Made by a program: the position numbers and the translations under genes. Positions 18,391 through 27,676 of a DNA stretch of 64,000 nucleotides are shown here, in pieces. The stretch lies in the NCBI GenBank assembly GCA_022402525.1, contig JAKRSB010000143.1:25602-89601 (forward strand). The letters are read 5' to 3'. The notes beneath the pieces are model-generated. The model did no database searches. It was not told the origin of the DNA and saw only the letters and a program-made list of their open reading frames with translations. Within the stretch, counting starts at the first letter, position 1, and each line of letters opens with the position of its first letter. Source of the stretch: Thermosynechococcaceae cyanobacterium MS004. GTDB taxonomy: Bacteria; Cyanobacteriota; Cyanobacteriia; Thermosynechococcales; Thermosynechococcaceae.

Positions 18391-20367
18391 CTATGCCAGA
18401 TTCTGTTGCACCTTACGATACCGAGCGATCGCCGTCAGCGGAAAGTGCTGATAGTACAGGTTGTAGCGTAGGTAAAAATGCCCCGGAAAACCAGTGCCTG
18501 TGAAGTAGGGTTCATCCCAGCTTCCGTCTGGATTTTGGGTGTCTACTAAATGATGGATGCCGCGCTCAATCTCTGGGAGAGCATAGTCCCCCGTCGCATC
18601 TCCCGCAGCCAACAGGCCCATTAAGGCCCAAGCCGTTTGGGAAGGGGTGCTGGTGCCTTGGCCTTTCAAGCTAGGGTCATCGTAGCTGCGGCAGGTTTCT
18701 CCCCAGCCCCCATCTGGGTTCTGGCAGCTCACCAGCCAGTCTGCTGCTTTTTGAATTTGCGGAGCAAACCGCTTGGGTGCCACCAAAGACAGCGCGGATA
18801 AAACGCCACAGGTGCCGTAAATGTAGTTCACGCCCCAGCGCCCAAACCAGCAGCCTTCTGGCTCTTGCTCATTGATCAAATACTGAAGGGCGCGCTCTAC
18901 ACTGCGCGTGCCCGTGGTGACATCGCAGCGCCCAACCATCTCTAAGACCCGTGCCGTCACATCGGCGGTGTTGGGGTCAATCATGGCCTTCAGGTCGCCG
19001 TAGGGAATCCAGTTGAGCCAGTCTTGGTCATTGTCCACATCAAACGCCGCCCAGCCCCCTGGCCGACACTGCATGGACGACACCCACTGCACCCCACGGT
19101 TGATCGCCGCCTGTTTTACCGCTTCATGGGGCAGCTCAACCTCCTGGAGCGCCATGATCACGACAGCGGTATCATCTACGTCCGGATAGTAGTTATTGAT
19201 AAATTCAAAGGCCCAGCCTCCTGGCTGTCCCGTTTTATTCTTAACCGCCCAGTCCCCATAGTCCAAAATTTGGTTGTTCAGCAGCCATTCCCCAGCCTTC
19301 ACCAGCATCGGATGGTTGCGCTCTAGGCCAGACTCCGCCAAGGCTCTGACCACCAGTGCCGTATCCCACACCGGAGACACACAGGGCTGAATCCAGTAGA
19401 TTTCGTCCGTTTCCACCGCAAAGCGCGTAACCGCCTCCAGTCCACGCTGCACAGCGGGGTCATTGAGGTCATAGTTGAGGGTGCGCATCATCAGCAGCGC
19501 ATTCAGCATGGGGGGAATAATGCCGCCCCAGTCGCCCGTCGGCTCTTGACGCTCTAAAATCCAGCGCTCGGCTGCTTTTAAGCCCTCCTCTCGAAAGGGG
19601 ACGAGGTTAAACTGCTCGGCAAGCTTAAAAGCCCCATCCAGCGCCACAAACAGATCTGTCCAGTCGCCCTGACGCGGCAGCTCAAAGACCGCGCGATCGC
19701 GGCCTTCAACGTATAGCTCATCTAAGGTAATGGGGTTGCTGATCCGAAATACGGGCTTCTTGTCCATCACAATGAACAACGGCACCGTACTTTCCCGCGC
19801 CCAGCTCGACATTTCGTAAACATTGAAGGGCGAAAACTCCGGCAGCAACATAATCCAGGCGGGGAGAGCGGGCAACCCTTGCCACTCGTAGCATCCAACC
19901 AGCGCGAGATGCAGCTTGGAAAAGATACGGGTCTGGGTAATGCCGCCTTTGGCTAAAATAAAGTCTTTGGCCTTCAGCAAGGCTGGGTCTGAGGCCGGAA
20001 CCCCCAGCAGTCTTAGCCCCAGGTAGCCCTCGACCGTCACGCTAATTTCGCCGCCATCTCCAGCGTAGAGTTCCCAAGCACCCTGCTCATTCTGCTGCTG
20101 GCGCAGATAGGTCTCAAGCTTAGCGAGGGGATACTGAGACTCAATGCCCCAGATCTTGTACAGGAGCAGCGCTTCAACAGTGATGCAGACATTAGACTCT
20201 AGCTCTGCCCACCAGTAGCCTTCAGGATATTGGCGCTCTAGCAAATGACGCTGACTCGCTGCGATCGCGCTATTCACCCGATCAGGGTTAGGGGGTGAGT
20301 TTTGACTTTTGTCTTGAACGACCTTATCTAGAACAGGCTCTTGTACTGGCATAGCTTCTACTGGCAT
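18391..20367 (-). CDS. shc: Squalene-hopene cyclase
   Basis: A triterpene cyclase of 658 residues converting squalene to hopene and diplopterol, the hopanoid membrane lipids. The acid catalytic motif DVDDTA (DxDD class, protonating the terminal double bond) distinguishes it from oxidosqualene cyclases. Multiple QW-type repeats are present (for example QNPDGGWGE, QNPDGSWDE, QPGGWAFEF). It is a monotopic membrane enzyme. The N-terminus contains a 15-bp tandem duplication that places two ATG codons in frame (MPVEAMPVQEP), so either may initiate. It has no hopanoid-modifying neighbours in this window. Confidence 0.95.
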   Translation of the reverse strand: MPVEAMPVQEPVLDKVVQDKSQNSPPNPDRVNSAIAASQRHLLERQYPEGYWWAELESNVCITVEALLLYKIWGIESQYPLAKLETYLRQQQNEQGAWELYAGDGGEISVTVEGYLGLRLLGVPASDPALLKAKDFILAKGGITQTRIFSKLHLALVGCYEWQGLPALPAWIMLLPEFSPFNVYEMSSWARESTVPLFIVMDKKPVFRISNPITLDELYVEGRDRAVFELPRQGDWTDLFVALDGAFKLAEQFNLVPFREEGLKAAERWILERQEPTGDWGGIIPPMLNALLMMRTLNYDLNDPAVQRGLEAVTRFAVETDEIYWIQPCVSPVWDTALVVRALAESGLERNHPMLVKAGEWLLNNQILDYGDWAVKNKTGQPGGWAFEFINNYYPDVDDTAVVIMALQEVELPHEAVKQAAINRGVQWVSSMQCRPGGWAAFDVDNDQDWLNWIPYGDLKAMIDPNTADVTARVLEMVGRCDVTTGTRSVERALQYLINEQEPEGCWFGRWGVNYIYGTCGVLSALSLVAPKRFAPQIQKAADWLVSCQNPDGGWGETCRSYDDPSLKGQGTSTPSQTAWALMGLLAAGDATGDYALPEIERGIHHLVDTQNPDGSWDEPYFTGTGFPGHFYLRYNLYYQHFPLTAIARYRKVQQNLA

Positions 20368-20417
20368 AGCTTCGGCGAAGATAAAAGGTTTTCGGGGAGA
20401 GAAGAAAATGTAGACTT

Positions 20418-20490
20418 CATTCTCGGATGCTCATTTTTGAGCACTCATTCTCGGATGCTCATTTTTGGGCGCTCATTCTCGGATACTTAA
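20418..20490. repeat. 28-bp tandem repeat, about 2.5 copies
   Basis: A cattctcggatgctcatttt-type unit starts at 20418, 20446 and 20474, exactly 28 bp apart, with few differences between copies. It lies upstream of the squalene-hopene cyclase gene and downstream of psb34. No coding or RNA function is evident. Confidence 0.75.
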
Positions 20491-20588
20491 TTTACGCCCT
20501 TCAACAACAAGCGGTCGTGAGCAAGATCACAACCGCTTAGCGTAAATAAAGAGGGAAGTAGCGCTAGAGAAAAGGCGTGCGTCAAAGC

Positions 20589-20759
20589 TTAGGATACGGC
20601 AACGGCGATCGCAAATAGGCCACCCACCAGCGCAGCGGCAGCTAAACCCATCACCACATAAATTCGCTGCTGCTTCGGGTTGGGGGGTTCAGCCTGGTAC
20701 ATTTTGGGCTCTACCGCAAAGTTATTAAGCTTTCCGTCTCCTTCACTGGTATAGCGCAT
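20589..20759 (-). CDS. psb34: Photosystem II assembly protein Psb34
   Basis: A 56-residue frame begins MRYTSEGDGKLNNFAVEPK, continues MYQAEPPNPKQQRIYVVMG and ends in one hydrophobic helix (about residues 34-55, LAAAALVGGLFAIAVAV). The N-terminal LNNFAVEPK and YQAEPP motifs and the single C-terminal membrane helix match Psb34 (Synechocystis Ssl1498), a small protein that binds the PSII-I/CP47 assembly intermediate at or near the site of high-light-inducible proteins. The gene is easily missed because of its size. It stands alone between squalene-hopene cyclase and thiG. Confidence 0.85.
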   Translation of the reverse strand: MRYTSEGDGKLNNFAVEPKMYQAEPPNPKQQRIYVVMGLAAAALVGGLFAIAVAVS

Positions 20760-20859
20760 GTTAAAACCTTAATAAAAATACACTTTTGCTAACTATAGCA
20801 AATCTTGGAGCCTTGCCGTTTTCTCGTCCTTAAAATCTGCCCAAGCAGAGAGCCATCCC

Positions 20860-21693
20860 TCAGCTTGCCACCAGTCCCGACAGCGGAGAACTAGCGCTGG
20901 CGTGAGCCTTGACCGGAATTCGTCCTGACAAAAACGCTAGCCGTCCGGCCTCTGTCGCCAGCGCCATGGCCCGCGCCATGACTGCCGGAGCCTGGGCTTG
21001 GGCGATCGCTGTATTCACCAGCAGCGCATCCGCCCCCATCTCCATGGCTTGAGCCGCCTCGCTGGGGGTTCCGATGCCCGCATCCACCACCACCGGAACC
21101 CTTGCGTTTTCAATAATGATCTGAATATTGGCCGCATTGCGAATTCCCTGGCCGGAGCCAATGGGCGACCCCAAGGGCATCACCGTCGCACAGCCAGCTT
21201 CCTCCAAGCGCTTGGCCAGGATGGGGTCAGCATTGATATAGGGCAGTACCGCAAACCCCTCCTTGACGAGTTGTTCTGCAGCCTGAAGCGTACCAATGGG
21301 GTCTGGCAGCAGATACTGGAGGTCAGGAATGACCTCTAGCTTGACAAAATTATTGTCTTCTTGTCCCAGGAGCTTTGCCATTTCGCGCCCTAGCCGCGCC
21401 ACTCGAATGGCATCCTCTGCGGTCTGGCAACCTGCGGTGTTGGGCAGCATCCAAATTTTGTTCCAGTCTAGAGCGTCAGCTAGACCCTCGTGGCCAGGGG
21501 CATTGGTCTGCACCCGACGCACGGCTACGGTGACAATCTCGCAGCCGCTTTGGTCAATGCTCTGGCGCATTTCGTCAAAGTTGCGATACTTGCCTGAGCC
21601 GGTCATGAGGCGTGACCTAAAGGTACGGCCTGCAATGGTCAGTAAAGTTTCTTCAGAAGACGGGATTGTTAAAGGCTGGTCTAGGGTCTGCAT
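20860..21693 (-). CDS. thiG: Thiazole synthase
   Basis: ThiG of 277 residues, which condenses deoxyxylulose 5-phosphate, dehydroglycine and ThiS thiocarboxylate into the thiazole phosphate of thiamine. Family motifs are [18 protein letters not shown], the Schiff-base lysine region [38 protein letters not shown], and [31 protein letters not shown]. It is a free-standing ThiG; several cyanobacteria instead carry a ThiO-ThiG fusion. Its sulfur carrier ThiS is encoded about 40 kb away at 61710. No TPP riboswitch is visible upstream. Confidence 0.95.
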   Translation of the reverse strand: MQTLDQPLTIPSSEETLLTIAGRTFRSRLMTGSGKYRNFDEMRQSIDQSGCEIVTVAVRRVQTNAPGHEGLADALDWNKIWMLPNTAGCQTAEDAIRVARLGREMAKLLGQEDNNFVKLEVIPDLQYLLPDPIGTLQAAEQLVKEGFAVLPYINADPILAKRLEEAGCATVMPLGSPIGSGQGIRNAANIQIIIENARVPVVVDAGIGTPSEAAQAMEMGADALLVNTAIAQAQAPAVMARAMALATEAGRLAFLSGRIPVKAHASASSPLSGLVAS

Positions 21694-21954
21694 GGAGGTA
21701 TATAGAAGAAAAGGCTGGGGGAAGACTGAGAAGAAGGTTAGGCTATAGCGGCGATCGCGCTCTAATTTTTGGGTTACACAGCTCTGGACGATCCGGAGTG
21801 AGGTGCTGCGGGGTAGCCCATTTCATTTTCCCCTGAACAGTCCCGAACTGACCAAGTGCTGAGGGAAGATTTTAGGCAGGCTGCGGGAGAACTACACCTA
21901 GGCGCGTTTCTTGGGCTTATTTTTGAGCTTATTTTTAGTCTTACTTTTTTGGGC

Positions 21955-23007
21955 TCATGGCGTGGGTTCGGGCCGTGGGTTGATGAGCTGCGATCGCAGG
22001 GTTTGGCGAAACTCTGGATTGATAAAGCGCTGCTGAATCGGCTGCCAAGCCTGCCAAGCCTGAAGCTGAACCTGCTGAAGTCGTCGAGCGACGGTGGGCA
22101 TCACATCCTCCAACCGCGTTTCAAGCTCATTCACCAAAAAGTCGTCCAGCACGGAACAATCTTGAATTTGACCCAAAATATTCTGAATCCTCTTCAGGTC
22201 TGCAAGATAGTCCCTGTAGGACTGCCCATAGAGGTCGGTAAAAAGCTCAGCCTGGTAGCGGACTCCCTTCACCTGCTTACGCAAGCGGTGGAGCGCATCT
22301 TGGTGTTGATCTAGCTGGCCTAGTTCAAACGGTTGCTGACCCTGGAGTAGTGCAGACGGTGTAGGGTTCGGCTCGCTGGCACCGACAACCCAGTCTCGGC
22401 CAATCCACCAGGCTGGATCGAGCAAGAGGCGACTCGTGGACGGGAGCACCAGATCGGGCACAACAGCGCTCAGGGGCAGCTCACTCAGGATGTGAAAGGT
22501 TGGTGCTGCCAGCCAGTCCACCAGGGTTTGTTTGAGCGCCAGGTAGCGATCGCTTTTTAAGGTCTTTTTGAGGTCGCTGAAGCAGTGCTTTCGCTGGGTT
22601 TGGAGGCTTTTGAGAATAGTCTGGAGCTGATCTTGCTCAATACCATGAAGCAGCGGCTGATAGTCTTGCGTCAGGGAATCTTGCAGAACATCTAGGTCAC
22701 GCGCTTTACCCAGTCGTCTGGCCGTTTTTGCAATATCCTGTACCGCAATTTCCTGCGGCCATCGAACCACGGCAGAAAAAGTATAGAGCGCGGCGCGGAG
22801 GCGGCGCATTGCGACCCGCATCTGGTGCAGTGGCTCTGGATCAAGGTCTTCTAAAACAGCCGACTCCTGCATGAACAGTCGCTGAAACTGCTTTTGAATC
22901 ACGGCATGGGCATAGCTCCCTACCGTCAGAGGAGCTTGGACGACCGATGCAGACATGAACCCCACTCTCCTCAGAAAGTCCAGCAGATGTGGGCTTTCAT
23001 ATACCAT
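21955..23007 (-). CDS. CHAD domain protein
   Basis: A 350-residue all-helical protein. CHAD (conserved histidine alpha-helical) domains bind polyphosphate and often accompany polyphosphate granules. The hallmark basic segments are visible: LHQMRVAMRRLRAALYTF near residues 62-79, LGKARDLDVL, and LHRLRKQVKGVRYQAELF toward the C-terminus, each holding conserved His/Arg/Lys residues. No CYTH domain is attached, unlike many CHAD proteins. There is no polyphosphate kinase nearby. The start at 23007 may be a little early; MSASVVQAPLTVG (Met18) is an alternative. Confidence 0.88.
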   Translation of the reverse strand: MVYESPHLLDFLRRVGFMSASVVQAPLTVGSYAHAVIQKQFQRLFMQESAVLEDLDPEPLHQMRVAMRRLRAALYTFSAVVRWPQEIAVQDIAKTARRLGKARDLDVLQDSLTQDYQPLLHGIEQDQLQTILKSLQTQRKHCFSDLKKTLKSDRYLALKQTLVDWLAAPTFHILSELPLSAVVPDLVLPSTSRLLLDPAWWIGRDWVVGASEPNPTPSALLQGQQPFELGQLDQHQDALHRLRKQVKGVRYQAELFTDLYGQSYRDYLADLKRIQNILGQIQDCSVLDDFLVNELETRLEDVMPTVARRLQQVQLQAWQAWQPIQQRFINPEFRQTLRSQLINPRPEPTP

Positions 23008-23099
23008 CTACCTTCATTTTATGAGGCTTTAGCGCAATGGAGCCGCAACATTACGAGACATAAACGAGCAAAATAGGAGCGACGTTCTGGCCCAATCTC

Positions 23100-23320
23100 T
23101 TTGGCCCAATCTCTTTGGCCCAGTCTTTCTGGCCTAGTCGGCCCTTGATTAACTGAAAAAACCTTTCGCTTAGCGGTTGAAACCGCAGCTACAAGACCGA
23201 AATCCGCCTTCGCGGATTGCTGAAACCCTTGATGCATTTAGTCTGCGTAGGCAGACTTTATTCTTGTAGGCGCGTTGGCGTAGCCTGTCCGCAGGACTTA
23301 TCCATTCGCTGGCTCCAGTA
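23100..23320. repeat. Dispersed hairpin-rich repeat (family 2, copy A) plus 15-bp tandem array
   Basis: A tttggcccaatctc-type 15-bp tandem lies at about 23087-23130. Three hairpins follow: GCGGTT/AACCGC (23173-23186), AATCCGC/GCGGATT (23201-23218) and GTCTGC/GCAGAC (23241-23256). Then comes a segment (23252-23300) containing ttcttgtaggcgcg and cgtagcctgtccgca that recurs inverted at 59769-59834. Hairpin repeats of this style are common in cyanobacterial intergenic DNA. No protein is supported in 23008-23461. Confidence 0.7.
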
Positions 23321-23461
23321 ACTGCTTGAGTATCTTGGCGAACAAGATTTCGGGATGCGTTTGGGCGTTGGGTTAGCCTCGCGCCATCCTTTCTGAAACC
23401 ATTCACCTCACACTGGCCTGAACAACGATCCCAAACAGGGACTCTAAACAGCCATCACTAA

Positions 23462-23543
23462 TGCGGACAAAAGGACTTGAACCTTCACATCTTGCGATAC
23501 TAGAACCTAAATCTAGCGCGTCTACCAATTCCGCCATGTCCGC
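23462..23543 (-). tRNA. tRNA-Leu (anticodon UAG)
   Basis: Read on the minus strand, an 82-nt cloverleaf is bounded by the acceptor pair GCGGACA/TGTCCGC. The D-arm is GGTAGACGC-like. The anticodon stem CTAGA/TCTAG encloses loop TTTAGGT, giving anticodon UAG. A class II variable arm and the T-arm GGTTCAAGTCC follow. The long variable arm is as expected for leucine. The CCA end is not encoded. Confidence 0.93.
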
Positions 23544-23594
23544 AGGAATTTAGTCTCGTTTATCATAGCATTTTGAGTTCAGAACGTAAGCCCC

Positions 23595-25391
23595 CTACCA
23601 CGTCACGCGATCGCCCAGTTGCTGAAGCAGTTTTGGCCCCACCCCTGACACCTGGTCTAAGTCATTCAAAGACTGAAACGGTTTGCGCTGTCGAGCTGCA
23701 ATAATGCGCTGAGCAAGCTTTTGTCCTACCCCTGGAAGCTGCTCTAGGTCTTGAAGGGAGGCCGTATTGAGGTTGACTTTTGTTCCTGCCGCTAGACTAC
23801 CTGCCGCTAGACTACCTGTCGCCAGTTCCGGTACCGCGCTAGAGGCAGTAACCCTGGACTGAGTTCTGCAGGCAGCAAGGGTGCTTGTTTTTTCCTGAAT
23901 CTTTTTTTGAAGCCTTTGGGGTAAACCGAGACGGCTATTGGCCCAGAGTCGATTAAATTCTTGAGTATAGTGAGCGGCAACCCTAGGGTTTTGGATGACC
24001 AGTAAGGTTTCATCATTCTGATAGTCAGCGGCTTCTGTCCAGTTGTGAGAGCCTATGATGACTGTGCGCTCATCCACGATCCCAAATTTATGGTGCAGCA
24101 GGTCACCAGGAGGCAGAAGGGGAATTCCAACGGTTTGAATGGGACGTTCCCAAACCTGATTGTCCGGCTCCATGCCACAGCGATCGCCGGATGGTTCCGA
24201 CTGGGCTGCTTTGGCAGGCAGATTTTTAGCGGGCTGATTTTTAGCCTGCGGATCATTAACGTTCTGGTCTTTTGTTTTTTGAACCGTGCGAGCCGGAAGC
24301 GCCGCACCCAGTAAATCAAGGGCTTCACTGTAATACTGATAGGCGAAAGTCGGCTCTATCAAAACCCGCAGCGTTGTGCCTTGCTGCACCGGAGGCTCAA
24401 GGGCATTGGCAATCTGCTGATCTGAAAAGACAAAGAGCGCTAGGTCAATGGTTTTTCGGCTGTTGCTGAGGGACTGGGCAATCAGGCCGTTGGTGCTGCT
24501 TTGCCAAGGAATAGTGGCTGAGGTTGGCGAAAATTTCACCTGAATGGTTCCCGCCCCCACTGCAATCGACTGCACCGCTCGAAAGGTTTTTTTGACCCCA
24601 AAGCGACTGTCTGGTTGGCCGCCGGGACCATCTCCCCACATCAGGTTAAATTCTTCGGCAAACAACTGGGCGATCGCGGGACTTTGAATCTGGACCAGGG
24701 AATTGGGATTGCCGAGGCTTTTCGGAGATTTCAAATCTCCATGCAGGTCAGACAGCGTGAGGTTGGCGGAGGTAACGATAACCTGTTGTCCATCAACCAC
24801 CACAAACTTATGGTGCATCAGCCCACTCCCCGCAGACCCATCGGCGGTATCGTCTAGCCAAGGAATGCTGGCTTGCCGAATGATGGCAAGCGCATCGTAG
24901 GTCTGAATTTCTGTGGGGGAAAGCTGGCCGTCTTGGTTATGGTCGATGAGGCGAAGGTTATCGCGGTAGCGCTCCTGCATTCGGGCATCGAAGGTTTGGG
25001 CTTCCGCTGCGGTGATGCTGCTCCAGGGCCTGCTATAGATATTTTCGAGAATCAGACGTACCCGTACTCCAGCTCGATGGCGATCGCGCAGGGCTTGGGC
25101 AATCAGGGGCGATCGTAGCTCCTGCACTGCTATATCTACACTCCCTTTTGCGACACGGATCTGGTCAACAATGATCTGCTCCAGATTGTCGCCAGGACGG
25201 GTTTGCGATCGATAGGGTTCGCGGTAAGAAGCTGCGGGATTGTGGTTCATAAAGACCCGCACGAGCGGATCCTGGGGCAGCGGACTGATGCGCTGAGCCA
25301 GTAAATCAGGAGCCTGCCACCAGCGCACAATGAGCGCAAGCGCAAATCCAGCCGCTAAGAATGTGAGTCCTAACCACAAGCGCTTAGCCAT
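23595..25391 (-). CDS. Phospholipase D-like protein with EF-hand loop and ComEA-type HhH tail
   Basis: A 598-residue fusion. A membrane segment (LGLTFLAAGFALALIVRWW) suggests periplasmic export or anchoring. Two PLD half-sites follow: HHKFVVVD (His193, Lys195, Asp200) and LHHKFGIVDERTVIIGSHNWTEA. Inserted in the first half is a textbook 12-residue EF-hand loop, DHNQDGQLSPTE (150-161), so calcium binding is likely. The last ~60 residues (VNLNTASLQDLEQLPGVG and a second VSGVGPKLLQ) form a helix-hairpin-helix pair like the DNA-binding domain of ComEA. PLD-fold enzymes include nucleases such as Nuc; the HhH tail makes DNA a plausible substrate (inference). Confidence 0.85.
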   Translation of the reverse strand: MAKRLWLGLTFLAAGFALALIVRWWQAPDLLAQRISPLPQDPLVRVFMNHNPAASYREPYRSQTRPGDNLEQIIVDQIRVAKGSVDIAVQELRSPLIAQALRDRHRAGVRVRLILENIYSRPWSSITAAEAQTFDARMQERYRDNLRLIDHNQDGQLSPTEIQTYDALAIIRQASIPWLDDTADGSAGSGLMHHKFVVVDGQQVIVTSANLTLSDLHGDLKSPKSLGNPNSLVQIQSPAIAQLFAEEFNLMWGDGPGGQPDSRFGVKKTFRAVQSIAVGAGTIQVKFSPTSATIPWQSSTNGLIAQSLSNSRKTIDLALFVFSDQQIANALEPPVQQGTTLRVLIEPTFAYQYYSEALDLLGAALPARTVQKTKDQNVNDPQAKNQPAKNLPAKAAQSEPSGDRCGMEPDNQVWERPIQTVGIPLLPPGDLLHHKFGIVDERTVIIGSHNWTEAADYQNDETLLVIQNPRVAAHYTQEFNRLWANSRLGLPQRLQKKIQEKTSTLAACRTQSRVTASSAVPELATGSLAAGSLAAGTKVNLNTASLQDLEQLPGVGQKLAQRIIAARQRKPFQSLNDLDQVSGVGPKLLQQLGDRVTW

Positions 25392-25424
25392 GATCTACAG
25401 ATCTAAAGCATGAGACGGATCAAA

Positions 25425-25486
25425 GTCCAGACGCTACTCAGTCCAGACGCTACTCAGTCCAGACGCTACTCAGTCCAGACGCTACT
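25425..25486. repeat. 16-bp tandem repeat, 3.9 copies
   Basis: The unit gtccagacgctactca is repeated at 25425, 25441, 25457 and (partly) 25473 without a mismatch. It sits between the ABC permease stop and the PLD gene start on the minus strand. The exactness of the copies implies a recent expansion. Confidence 0.9.
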
Positions 25487-25506
25487 GGGTAGGTTAGCAA
25501 ACCCAG

Positions 25507-26358
25507 CTATCCCTTGACGCCCGTTGTGGCAATGCCCCTAACGAGCTGTCGCTGCCCTAAAATAGAGAGCAGCACAATAGGCAAACTTGAAATGACCACC
25601 GCCGCCATCATCAGCGGCCAGTTGTTGGTAAACTGCTCCTGAAAATTAGCCAGGGTGAGCTGCACCGTAATGAGTTCCGGTCTGGTGGTAAACACCAGCG
25701 GCTTAAACAAATCATTCCACTCCCCAATAAACGTAAACAAACACAGCGTCACAATTGCCGGTCGCGTTAGGGGCAGCAGCACCTGCCACAGCATTTGCCA
25801 GCGCGTCGCCCCGTCGAGCAGGGCGGCTTCCTCCAGCTCTATGGGAATGGTGAGAAAAAACTGTCGCATCAGTACAATACCAAAGCCATTTGCCGCCGTT
25901 GGCAAAATCAAGGCCCCATAGGTATTTAGCAAATGGGCTGACCTCAGCACCAAAAAGACCGGAATCACCAAGAGCTGAAACGGAATCACCAGGGTGGCTA
26001 AGGCAATGAGCAAAACCGTCTGACGCCCCCAAAACTGGAGCCGAGCAAGGGCATAACCCGCTAAAGCCGAGGTAATCACCTGGAGCGCCGTTACGCTCAA
26101 GGCGACGAGGGTGGAATTGGCAAAGGCTAAGAAGAAACGCCCGCCCAGCCAAGCCTGACGATAGTTTTCGCCTGACCAGCCCTGCTGCGGCCAAAAGGCT
26201 CCAGTGGCAGAACCCGCTGGCAGAAAGGAGGTCATGACCACAATCAGCAGCGGCAACAGCACCATGACCGTACCAATGCTCAAAATACTAGCGCTCAAGA
26301 TACCAGTCCTCAAGCTCGTGAGGCTCAGGCCGCTCCGTCGGGGTAGGTTTTGAGTCAT
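25507..26358 (-). CDS. Carbohydrate-type ABC transporter permease (MalG-like)
   Basis: An inner-membrane permease of the CUT1 sugar family. It has the EAA signature EEAALLDGATRWQMLWQVLLPLTRPA, which docks to the ATPase, and about six hydrophobic segments. A short cytoplasmic lead precedes the first, and the protein ends QLVRGIATTGVKG as in LacG/MalG-type permeases. The start MTQNLPRR at 26358 is preferred to the ATG at 26424, which would overlap the upstream gene and gives a polar, Cys-containing extension. A 15-bp duplication surrounds this start. No binding protein, second permease or sugar ATPase is adjacent, so partners must be encoded elsewhere; the substrate is unknown. Confidence 0.85.
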   Translation of the reverse strand: MTQNLPRRSGLSLTSLRTGILSASILSIGTVMVLLPLLIVVMTSFLPAGSATGAFWPQQGWSGENYRQAWLGGRFFLAFANSTLVALSVTALQVITSALAGYALARLQFWGRQTVLLIALATLVIPFQLLVIPVFLVLRSAHLLNTYGALILPTAANGFGIVLMRQFFLTIPIELEEAALLDGATRWQMLWQVLLPLTRPAIVTLCLFTFIGEWNDLFKPLVFTTRPELITVQLTLANFQEQFTNNWPLMMAAVVISSLPIVLLSILGQRQLVRGIATTGVKG

Positions 26359-26407
26359 GGGGTTTGAGTCATGGGGTTTAAGGCATCCAAAATCGCCGCG
26401 ATCGCAC

Positions 26408-27379
26408 TTAAGACGCCTCATCATCGAGACGCCCAGAAATCACGAGGGTATCGCGGTCATGGATAGACTTGGGCGAGACATCCTTCAGGCGATCGCTCAC
26501 CTCCTCTGGGGAAGGCAGCGTCTCCACCTGGTCTTCTGGCACTTCTAGAGATGTAGACTGCTGCGGCATAATCAAATGCTTCATCAGGTACTCAATGGTT
26601 TGTTCCTTGAGCCATCCCCTAGAGACGGCAATTTCACCAAACCGCATTCCCGTCGAGGCCTGATCCGATAAAATCAGGTCAACCTGAGCAGTGGACAATA
26701 GCCCCGCCTCTAGCAAATAATTTCCAATACATTTGGAAGACGACATCAGGGAAGGCGTTAAGCTTTCCTCTGCGTTTGGGTCGCTGAAGGATGTACCTGC
26801 TCCGTTTTGGCCAGCATCTGGATGGATAATTCCGTCCCCAGCAGGCTTCGCATCGGCCTTCATTAACCACACCACGCGCTCAGCGGGCTGAATCGAGATT
26901 TCATTGCCCCAGCTTAAGATGCTTAAAACACCCTGCTTGCAGTCAATATTACGGATGGGGTACCAGGTTCTACCGTGCCAGACCAGCATTCCCAATAGCC
27001 CAGATTTATCCTCTTGTTTTTGATACTGCCACCAGGCCTGCAGCAGCAGCAGACCATCGGTATAGTTCACCTCATAGTGAGGCGGCACTTTTGCAAACTC
27101 GTACTGATAAAACCCTTTGCAGGGGGCTGGATGGAGGGGCAAAAAGCTATTGTCCAGCAGGGTATTGTGAAGGCTGGGCCAGTAGTGGGTTTTATCCTTA
27201 AGGATGACGGAGGCCGTGGTTTGGGCTAATCGCGCGCTGGCAATCATTCCCTCTTGCTTCGCCCAGAGCTGTAGCGTATCGCCAATGGGCTCAAGACGCA
27301 GCTCTGAGTTGGCCATGAGCGCTCGTTTTCCGGCGAGGGCGCTTTCTACAAAGGAAGAAATTAGGCTCAAGTTGTCCAT
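26408..27379 (-). CDS. Hypothetical protein with C-terminal MshEN/GspE-N-like segment
   Basis: A 323-residue protein I cannot name. The N-terminal ~190 residues are globular and Trp-rich (WWQYQKQEDKSGLLGMLVWHGRTWYP). A disordered stretch follows (PDAGQNGAGTSFSDPNAEES). The segment IGNYLLEAGLLSTAQVDLILSDQ...MRFGEIAVSRGWLKEQTIEYL (about 225-275) has the spacing of the repeated motif in MshEN/type II secretion ATPase N-terminal domains, some of which bind cyclic di-GMP. That match is by eye only. The tail is acidic. Confidence 0.65.
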   Translation of the reverse strand: MDNLSLISSFVESALAGKRALMANSELRLEPIGDTLQLWAKQEGMIASARLAQTTASVILKDKTHYWPSLHNTLLDNSFLPLHPAPCKGFYQYEFAKVPPHYEVNYTDGLLLLQAWWQYQKQEDKSGLLGMLVWHGRTWYPIRNIDCKQGVLSILSWGNEISIQPAERVVWLMKADAKPAGDGIIHPDAGQNGAGTSFSDPNAEESLTPSLMSSSKCIGNYLLEAGLLSTAQVDLILSDQASTGMRFGEIAVSRGWLKEQTIEYLMKHLIMPQQSTSLEVPEDQVETLPSPEEVSDRLKDVSPKSIHDRDTLVISGRLDDEAS

Positions 27380-27676
27380 GAAGGCACTGACTCTTGGGGC
27401 GAGGTCAAAAGCGGACGCTATTTTTATAGCGTTTTCAAAACGGCTCTAGTCTTCAATTCCTCTCTTCAATTCCTCTGGCCTTGAAAATAGAGAATACCCA
27501 TTTTCGCCAGTCTAACACGCTTGTTTAATCCGTCAGTTATGGGTTTTTGTTAGGTCTTAACGGAAGTTACGGGCATAAGTTGCAGGCATAAGTTGCAGAC
27601 ATAATCTTGAACTCAAAAGGGCGATCGCATTTCTAACTTGTTCTAGCTTGCTTGTTCTAACTTGCTTGATGGCGGA

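Noticed and set aside
21694..21954. TPP riboswitch before thiG
   Set aside because: The conserved CUGAGA and ACCUGA-type elements are not seen.
25425..25486. Possible CRISPR array
   Set aside because: A head-to-tail 16-bp unit without spacers. No other array has regular repeat-spacer structure, and no cas gene is present.
26359..26424. Longer N-terminus of the ABC permease
   Set aside because: The added residues are polar, overlap the upstream gene and are not typical of MalG-like proteins.
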